A stretch of 64,000 bases of DNA. Origin: Mycobacterium ahvazicum (GTDB lineage: Bacteria; Actinomycetota; Actinomycetes; Mycobacteriales; Mycobacteriaceae). The notes below the pieces were generated by a model. The model was not told where the DNA came from. It saw only the letters and a program-made list of their open reading frames with translations, and did no database searches. The stretch's first letter is position 1. The number at the start of each line of letters is the position of its first letter. Position numbers and translations under genes: made by a program. Positions 58,190-64,000 of this stretch are shown one piece after another. Location of the stretch: positions 868,001 to 932,000 of the forward strand of contig NZ_FXEG02000002.1 of assembly GCF_900176255.2 (NCBI RefSeq), read 5' to 3'.

Positions 58190-61113
58190 GGTGCCGCGGT
58201 ATGCGAGCCGGGGGCGGCCAGCCCGGCGGCCAGAACTTGTGCGACGTGCATCGGCCGGCGCTCGGGAGCGAGATCGCGAATCTGGGTGCGGCAGCTGAAG
58301 CCGTCCGCCAGCACCAGAGCGCCCGGATCTGCGTCGCGCAGTGCGGGCAGTAGTTTGTCCTCGGCGCAGGCGACCGAAACGTCGTAGTGCCCCTTCTCGA
58401 AGCCGAAGTTCCCTGCCAGGCCACAACATCCGGCATCGAGGAGCTCGGCGTCCACTCCGGCATCGGCGAGCAGATGCTGCTCATCGCCATAGGCATCGAG
58501 TACCGCGTGCTGGTGACAATGCTGCTGGATGACGGCGGTGCTGTCGATCCGGGGTGGCTCCCAATCCGGAGCCTTGCCGGCCAACAGCTCGCCCAGCGTG
58601 AATGTCTGCTCTGCAAGCCGGTGTGCGTCCTCGTCGCCGTAGAGAAGTTCGGGCAGATCGGACCGAAAGACAGCGGCACAGCTGGGTTCCAGCACCACCA
58701 CCGGCGTGCCCGATCGAAGTGCCGGGCGTAGCGCGGAAAGTGTCCGGCGCATGACGCGTTTGGCGATCCTGAGTTGACCGGTCGAGATCCAGGTCAGCCC
58801 ACAACAGACCGTTCGGTTCGGCACTTCAACCTCGAAGCCCGCCGCTTCCAGCACCGCGATCGCCGCGCGCCCGACTTCGGGCTCGAAATTGTTGACGAAA
58901 GTATCCGGCCACAGCAGTACCCGGCCGCGGGGTTTCGCATTGACGGCAGGTCGATAGTGGTAGAACCACGTGGTGAATCGTTCGTCCGCGAATCGCGGCA
59001 GCTGCCGCTGAGGATCAATCCCACCAACCTTTTTGACCAAGGCAGCCAATCCACGCGCATGCGTCGCGGAATTCAGCAGATGCGGCGCGGCCCCGGCCAG
59101 CCGGGCCCACAGCGGGATCCAGCCCATCGAGTAGTGGGCCATGGGGCGTAGCCGGCCGCGGTAGTGATGGAACAGAAATTCCGCCTTATAGGTTGCCATG
59201 TCGACATCGACGGGGCAGTCGCTGCGGCAACCCTTGCAGGCCAGGCAGAGATCGAGCGCATCGTGAACCTCGCTGGAGCGCCACCCGTCGGTGATCACAT
59301 CACCCTGCACCATCTCGAACAGCAGGCGTGCCCGTCCCCGGGTCGAATGCTCTTCCTCGCCCGTCGCGCGGTAACTCGGGCACATCACGCCCGACTCGTG
59401 GCCGCGGCACTTGCCCACCCCCACGCACCGCGCCGCGGCCCGTGAGAATCGATGGTCGTCGTGTGGAAAGGCGAATTCGATATTCGGCTCGTTCGGGCGG
59501 TAATTCACGCCCAGGCGCAGGTTCTCGTCGAGTTTGTAGGGATGCACGACCTTACCGGGATTCATCCGGTTACAAGGGTCGAACAGCGCCTTGGTCCGCT
59601 CGAAGGCTCCAACGATGCGCTCGCCGAACATGAGCGGCAACAACTCGCCGCGGGATTGGCCATCGCCGTGCTCACCGGATAGCGAGCCGCCGTACTCCAC
59701 CACTAGTCGCGCGGAATCTTGTACGAAGGCACGGTATTTGGCAATGCCTTCCGCTGTTCGCAAATCGAACGGGATCCTCGTGTGCACGCAGCCCTGCCCG
59801 AAGTGCCCATAGAGCGAAGACGTTCCGTAGTCGTAACGGTCGAGCAACCGGTGAAAGTCGCGCAGATAGTCGCCGAGGCGGTCTGGCGGTACCGCGGCGT
59901 CTTCCCATCCCTCGTGGGTCTCGGGCTCGTTGGGCGGATACGCGGTGGCCCCCAATCCGGCCTCGCGCGCTGCCCAGACTTCCTTTTTGCGGGTTGGGTC
60001 GTCCAACACGGTGACGCCATTGTGCTCGACCTTGTGCAGCGCATCGATCATGGCCTTGGCCTTGCGATCCGCCTCGTCCTGGTTGTCGCCGTCCAGCTGA
60101 ACCATCAACCACGCGTTGCCATCCGGCAGCTGGCGCAGCGCCTTCTCGGCCAACCGCCTCGAGTGCTCCAGCTCGACCAGGCGGTGATCCAGACCCTCCA
60201 GCGCGGAGGGCTCATGCTTGAGCACGGCGGGTACCGCGTCAGCGGCGGATCCGATGTCATCGAAGCCGATCACCGCCAGCGCGCTGGCCGCCGGCACGCG
60301 CACCAGCTGCAGCTCCGCGCGCAGCACCGTAACCAGCGTGCTCTCCGAGCCCACCAAGGCCCTGGCGACGTCAAACCCGTTCTCCGGCAACAGCGAATCA
60401 AGGTTATAGCCAGAAACGCGTCTCGGGATGTTCGGGTATGTCGAGCGGATGTCGTCGGCGTACTCTTCGGCAATTGCCCTCAGGCCCCGGTAGATCTCGG
60501 CTCGCCGATCGTGTTGGTCGAGGATTCTCGCAAATTCTTCGTCGCTGGTTGGGCCGACCCACATTCGCAGCCCGTCGTAGGTCAGCACTTCCAGCCGGCG
60601 TACCGAGTCGACCATTTTGCCGTAGGCCTGGGCGGTGGAGCCGCAGGAGTTGTTGCCGATCATGCCGCCGATCGCACAGCTGACGTGAGTGGATGGTTTT
60701 GGACCTACCATCCAGCCCGACGACGCCAGATGGTCGTTGAGCACGTCGAGCTTGATTCCCGGTTGCACCACCGCAATTCCGGCGTCGGTGTCCACCGAAC
60801 CCACCCTGGTGCAGTACTTGCTCCAATCGATCACCACTGCGGCGTTACAGCACTGCCCGGCCAGACTGGTGCCGCCGCCTCGGGACAGCACCGGCACATC
60901 GTGCCGGCGGCACACGCCAATCGCATCGGCACCAGCATCGGGGGTGCGCGGTACCACGACGCCGATCGGCACTTGCCGGTAGTTCGACGCGTCGGTGGAG
61001 TAGGCCGCCCGCGAGCCGGGATCGAACCGGATCTCGGCGTCGACATTGGCGCGCAGGTCATCGGCCAGCGCGTCGAACAATTTCGGTGCGCGGTGTGCGT
61101 GTTTGGCCGGCAT
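58186..61113 (-). CDS. FAD and Fe-S 2-hydroxyacid dehydrogenase (GlcD-GlpC fusion, YdiJ-like)
   Basis: A 975-residue fusion. Residues ~25-560 are an FAD-linked oxidase (GlcD-like): PVLSRGGGTSLAGQCCN, GGMIGNNSCGSTAQAYGK and GSLSGEHGDGQSRGE. Residues ~600-975 are GlpC-like, with CVGVGKCRGHESGVMCP and CLACKGCRSDCPVD as cluster ligands and two CCG modules (CCGLTWISTGQ and CCGLAGNFGFEKGHY). The layout is that of YdiJ-type D-2-hydroxyglutarate or D-lactate dehydrogenases. ATG 61113 has gacgaggagctgac upstream; longer frames overlap the preceding gene. Electrons would go to quinone. Confidence 0.9.
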   Translation of the reverse strand: MPAKHAHRAPKLFDALADDLRANVDAEIRFDPGSRAAYSTDASNYRQVPIGVVVPRTPDAGADAIGVCRRHDVPVLSRGGGTSLAGQCCNAAVVIDWSKYCTRVGSVDTDAGIAVVQPGIKLDVLNDHLASSGWMVGPKPSTHVSCAIGGMIGNNSCGSTAQAYGKMVDSVRRLEVLTYDGLRMWVGPTSDEEFARILDQHDRRAEIYRGLRAIAEEYADDIRSTYPNIPRRVSGYNLDSLLPENGFDVARALVGSESTLVTVLRAELQLVRVPAASALAVIGFDDIGSAADAVPAVLKHEPSALEGLDHRLVELEHSRRLAEKALRQLPDGNAWLMVQLDGDNQDEADRKAKAMIDALHKVEHNGVTVLDDPTRKKEVWAAREAGLGATAYPPNEPETHEGWEDAAVPPDRLGDYLRDFHRLLDRYDYGTSSLYGHFGQGCVHTRIPFDLRTAEGIAKYRAFVQDSARLVVEYGGSLSGEHGDGQSRGELLPLMFGERIVGAFERTKALFDPCNRMNPGKVVHPYKLDENLRLGVNYRPNEPNIEFAFPHDDHRFSRAAARCVGVGKCRGHESGVMCPSYRATGEEEHSTRGRARLLFEMVQGDVITDGWRSSEVHDALDLCLACKGCRSDCPVDVDMATYKAEFLFHHYRGRLRPMAHYSMGWIPLWARLAGAAPHLLNSATHARGLAALVKKVGGIDPQRQLPRFADERFTTWFYHYRPAVNAKPRGRVLLWPDTFVNNFEPEVGRAAIAVLEAAGFEVEVPNRTVCCGLTWISTGQLRIAKRVMRRTLSALRPALRSGTPVVVLEPSCAAVFRSDLPELLYGDEDAHRLAEQTFTLGELLAGKAPDWEPPRIDSTAVIQQHCHQHAVLDAYGDEQHLLADAGVDAELLDAGCCGLAGNFGFEKGHYDVSVACAEDKLLPALRDADPGALVLADGFSCRTQIRDLAPERRPMHVAQVLAAGLAAPGSHTAAP

Positions 61114-61133
61114 GTCAGCTCCTCGTCGAAAAT

Positions 61134-62240
61134 TCAGTCGTCTCGGTATTTTTCGATGTCCGCTGCGCGAAGAGTGAATCCGTGGCCCGGCGCATCGGGA
61201 TCGGGCCGCAGCGCTCCGCCGAGCGGCAACGTGGTTCCGTCGAAAGCCATCAGCTCGATGCGAGTGTGGTCGTGAAACCATTCCAGGTGGCGCAGATTGG
61301 GCGTAGCCGCCGCCGCGTGCAGGTGTAAATTCGGTGCGCAATGCGCGGAGACATCCAGCCCGTAGGCGGCCGCTACTGCCGCCACGCGCAGCCACTCGGT
61401 AATGCCCCCGCAACGCGACGCGTCGGCCTGCAAGCAGTCCACTGCCTGCGCCTGACACATTCGGCGGAAATAGGGGAGGTCGTAGCCGTATTCGCCGGCG
61501 GCCACGTCGGCGTGCACCGACCCCGATACCGCGCGCAGCCCGTCGAGATCGTCGGAGGACACCGGCTCTTCGAACCACCGCACTTCCAGATCGGCTGCAT
61601 CGGCCACCACCCGGATCGCTTGCTTGCGCGTATACGCGCCGTTGGCATCGACGTACAGTTCGACCGCGTCGCCGATAGCGTTACGCGCCTGGACCATCCG
61701 GGCCAAGTCGCGGTCGGTGCAGGTGCCCCACGATTCACCTATTTTGATCTTCACTCGGGGAATCTGCAGCCGCTGCGTCCAGCCGGTGAGCTGCTCGCGC
61801 AGCTGATGGTCGTCATAGCACGTGAATCCACCGCTGCCGTAGACCGCCACGGTGTCGCGCACCGCACCAAGCAGGCGATGCAGCGGTAAATCCAGCAGGC
61901 GGGCTTTGAGGTCCCATAAGGCGATGTCCACCGCGGAAAGCGCTTGTCCACCAATACCTTGGCGGCCCACGTTGCGCAGCGATTTGACCATTGCGTCGGA
62001 GGCCGCAGTGACGTCCAGGGCGGCACGGCCGACCACGACATCCGCAAGTAGACCATTGACCACGGGCACACACGCGGGGCTGCCATAGGTCCATCCAGTG
62101 CCGACGGTCTCGGCACTATGAGCCTGAACGACGATGAGTGTGGTGGTGTTCCAGCTCAGTGTGCCATCGGCCTCGGGCGCGTCAGTCGGAATGGTATACG
62201 CTCCGGCCTTCACTTCCGCGATCGTCCAGTCGCTAGACAT
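61134..62240 (-). CDS. Enolase-superfamily dehydratase (mandelate racemase/MLE type)
   Basis: A 368-residue enolase-superfamily enzyme. The Lys acid-base motif is PRVKIKIGESWG, metal ligands fall in LYVDANGAYTRKQ (Asp), RWFEEPVSSDD (Glu) and VAAGEYGYDL (Glu), and the C-terminal side holds His in VSAHCAPNLHLH. The KxK plus His arrangement suggests a racemase or sugar-acid dehydratase. It sits between the TPP enzyme (10 nt) and the FAD/Fe-S dehydrogenase (20 nt), one operon. The exact substrate is not identifiable. Confidence 0.9.
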   Translation of the reverse strand: MSSDWTIAEVKAGAYTIPTDAPEADGTLSWNTTTLIVVQAHSAETVGTGWTYGSPACVPVVNGLLADVVVGRAALDVTAASDAMVKSLRNVGRQGIGGQALSAVDIALWDLKARLLDLPLHRLLGAVRDTVAVYGSGGFTCYDDHQLREQLTGWTQRLQIPRVKIKIGESWGTCTDRDLARMVQARNAIGDAVELYVDANGAYTRKQAIRVVADAADLEVRWFEEPVSSDDLDGLRAVSGSVHADVAAGEYGYDLPYFRRMCQAQAVDCLQADASRCGGITEWLRVAAVAAAYGLDVSAHCAPNLHLHAAAATPNLRHLEWFHDHTRIELMAFDGTTLPLGGALRPDPDAPGHGFTLRAADIEKYRDD

Positions 62241-62250
62241 GGCCCCGAAG

Positions 62251-64000
62251 TCAACTGTTCTTGTGCGGTAAGAACTCCTGGGCCTTGGTCTTCAGGCCCT
62301 CCTTGACGAACCCGATGCGGTCCTCGTCACCGGCCAGCACCGCGGCGGTGGTCGCCTTGAACTGTTCCCAGGTGGCGTGCGGCGGGATCGGCGGCATGTC
62401 GGGGTCGGTGTAGACGTCGAGCACGGTGGGACGGTCGGCCGAGAGAGCCTCACGCCAGGCATTCGCCAGTTCTTCGGGATCCTTGATCGCCAACGCGTTG
62501 AGTCCCAGCCCGGACGCGAATGCGGCAAAGTCGACATCGGGAAGTACCTGCGATTCCGCAAATTTCGGAGCTCCGGCCATCGCGCGCATTTCCCAGGTGA
62601 CCTGGTTGAGGTCGTTGTTGTGCAGGATGGCCACGATCAGACGCGGATCTTCCCACTCCTGCCAGTACCGCTTGATCGTGATCAGCTCGGCCATGCCGTT
62701 CATCTGCATCGCGCCGTCGCCGGCGAATGCGATCACAGGCCGTTGCGGGTGAGCGAATTTCGCTCCGATCGCATAGGGGACACCGGGGCCCATCGTCGCC
62801 AGGTTTCCGGACAGTGATCCGCGAATGTTCCCGCGGAACTTCAGGTTTCGTGCGTACCAGTTGGCGGCCGAGCCGGAATCCGCCGTCACGATCGCGTCGT
62901 CGGGCAGCTGAGGGGAGAGCTCAGAGAATAGTCGCAGCGGGTTAATCGGGTGGGCACTGACATGCGCCTCCTTATCCATGGTTTCCCACCATCGCGATAC
63001 GTTCTTCTCGATGCCTTCGCGCCAGGACCGGTCTTCCTTACGCTTCAGCTGGGGAATCAGGGCCTGCAGCGCGGACTTTGCGTCGGCGACCACATTGACC
63101 TCATACGGGTAGCGCATTCCGATGAACCGGCCGTCGACGTCGATCTGGACCGCCCGGCATTGCCCGAACTCCGGCATGAACTGGGTGTAGGGAAAGCTTG
63201 ACCCCACAGTCAGCAGGGTGTCGCAGTCGCGCATCAGCTCGTAGCTGGGCCGCGTCCCCAGCAGGCCGATAGATCCTGTGACCCAAGGTAATTCGTCGGA
63301 GAGAACGTCTTTGCCCAAGAGTGCCTTGGCTGCGCCGGCGCCAAGCAGCTCCGCGACCTCGGTGACCTCAGCGCGTGCCCCTCGCGCGCCGGTTCCCACC
63401 AGCATGGCAACTTTCTTGCCCGCGTTGAGTATCTCGGCCGCACGAGCGATCGCGGCATCGTCGGGGGAAATGGCCGGCCACTCGACACCAAGGCTGGACG
63501 GCACCATTTTGAAGGCGTGGGTGGGTGCCGAATACGGCAGCTCTTGCACATCGGCAGGAATGATCAGTGCTGTCGGGGCGCGCTGCGCCAGCGCCACGCG
63601 GATGGCACGGTCCAGCACATTAGGCAATTGTTCTGGGACGGTGACCATTTGGACGTAGTCACTGGCGACGTCTTTGAACAGGCTTAGCAGGTCGACCTCT
63701 TGCTGGTAGGACCCGCCCATCGCGCTTCGGTTGGTTTGTCCGACAATGGCCACCACCGGAACGTGGTCGAGCTTGGCGTCGTAGAGACCGTTGAGCAGGT
63801 GGATCGCACCGGGCCCCGAGGTGCCCATGCACACTCCAATCCGGCCGGTGAACTTCGCGTAGCCGACCGCCTCGAAGGCGCTCATCTCCTCGTGACGCGA
63901 CTGGACGAACTTGGGTTCGTTGTCGGCGCGACCCCACGCGGCAAGGATTCCGTTGATACCGTCCCCGGGATAGCCGAACACATGTTGAACGCCCCAGGCG
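62251..64000 (-). CDS. Thiamine-diphosphate enzyme (pyruvate oxidase/acetolactate synthase-like), 5' end outside window
   Basis: About 582 residues are visible; the first codons lie beyond the right edge. The catalytic Glu is in VQSRHEEMSAFEA and the TPP motif runs from FAGDGAMQMNG to AILHNNDLNQV. The middle domain (about 190-330) is the FAD/nucleotide-like fold of this superfamily. It resembles pyruvate dehydrogenase (quinone)/POXB-like enzymes annotated as TPP-requiring proteins, more than true acetolactate synthase. It is the first visible gene of the reverse operon with the dehydratase and the FAD/Fe-S dehydrogenase. Confidence 0.88.
   Translation of the reverse strand, partial: AWGVQHVFGYPGDGINGILAAWGRADNEPKFVQSRHEEMSAFEAVGYAKFTGRIGVCMGTSGPGAIHLLNGLYDAKLDHVPVVAIVGQTNRSAMGGSYQQEVDLLSLFKDVASDYVQMVTVPEQLPNVLDRAIRVALAQRAPTALIIPADVQELPYSAPTHAFKMVPSSLGVEWPAISPDDAAIARAAEILNAGKKVAMLVGTGARGARAEVTEVAELLGAGAAKALLGKDVLSDELPWVTGSIGLLGTRPSYELMRDCDTLLTVGSSFPYTQFMPEFGQCRAVQIDVDGRFIGMRYPYEVNVVADAKSALQALIPQLKRKEDRSWREGIEKNVSRWWETMDKEAHVSAHPINPLRLFSELSPQLPDDAIVTADSGSAANWYARNLKFRGNIRGSLSGNLATMGPGVPYAIGAKFAHPQRPVIAFAGDGAMQMNGMAELITIKRYWQEWEDPRLIVAILHNNDLNQVTWEMRAMAGAPKFAESQVLPDVDFAAFASGLGLNALAIKDPEELANAWREALSADRPTVLDVYTDPDMPPIPPHATWEQFKATTAAVLAGDEDRIGFVKEGLKTKAQEFLPHKNS

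Noticed and set aside
61114..61578. Upstream extension of the FAD/Fe-S dehydrogenase by 155 codons
   Set aside because: It overlaps the enolase-superfamily gene in another frame, is Arg/Gly-rich like a shadow frame, and ATG 61113 has a strong ribosome site.
1..64000. Mobile elements, prophage, CRISPR arrays, toxin-antitoxin pairs
   Set aside because: No transposase, integrase, cas, phage structural gene, regularly spaced repeats or recognisable toxin-antitoxin pair was found.

Overview
The window looks like a chromosomal segment of a Mycobacterium, most likely a non-tuberculous species. The evidence is a high-GC genome with many GTG starts, mycobacterial marker genes (mycoredoxin-1, WhiB7, UvrD2 with tetracysteine and HRDC tails, AdnB helicase-nuclease, a UPF0182 giant membrane protein), F420-dependent enzymes and several acylated lipoproteins with PknH-type sensor folds. 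From memory, the first ~19.4 kb follows the gene order of the M. tuberculosis Rv3201c-Rv3193c block. An extra lipoprotein pair (C39-like peptidase and PstS-like protein) sits inside that block here. No IS element, prophage, CRISPR array or integrase was seen.

Layout. 1-9.0 kb: DNA repair and redox (AdnB 3' part, K+ channel with RCK domain, NudC, PknH-like lipoprotein, mycoredoxin, UvrD2), then the whiB7 attenuator leader and whiB7. 9.0-19.4 kb: UbiB-like kinase, an orphan cyclodehydratase-like protein, secreted and lipid-anchored proteins, DUF2342 protein, PDZ-Lon protease, UPF0182. 19.4-21.7 kb: GlxA-type regulator divergent from an HD hydrolase and a cupin. 21.8-24.9 kb: initiator tRNA and a four-domain ECF-type ABC transporter in one polypeptide, with similar GC hairpins on both sides. 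25-28.5 kb: two small unknown genes, a PF10118-like hydrolase, a TetR regulator with a clear operator, and an epoxide hydrolase. 28.5-34.6 kb: F420 enzyme, peroxidase, acidic protein, hydrolase-LuxR fusion, methyltransferase, an OFA-type MFS transporter with its 46-aa small subunit, and a PPOX protein.

34.7-57.8 kb holds what looks like a general-stress island. Genes for a small membrane protein, PAS-ANTAR and GAF-ANTAR proteins, Hsp20 with a MerR/HspR-like regulator, a PLP decarboxylase, GH15, DUF1360, an acidic protein, ferredoxin reductase, a zinc dehydrogenase, GlgX, hemerythrin, an F420 enzyme and UdgX lie here. Many are preceded by sequences of the form GTTT (or GATT)-N14-17-GGGTAN, the SigF promoter pattern. 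At six starts the -10 element ends only 9-10 nt before the start codon, suggesting leaderless or nearly leaderless SigF transcripts. A b561-SUOX-type oxidoreductase operon lies inside this region.

57.8-64 kb: a reverse-strand operon runs in from the right edge. It encodes a TPP enzyme, an enolase-superfamily dehydratase, an FAD/Fe-S 2-hydroxyacid dehydrogenase and a STAS protein lacking the usual phospho-acceptor serine. It suggests sugar-acid or 2-hydroxyacid oxidation. All family names come from reading motifs; no database search was possible.
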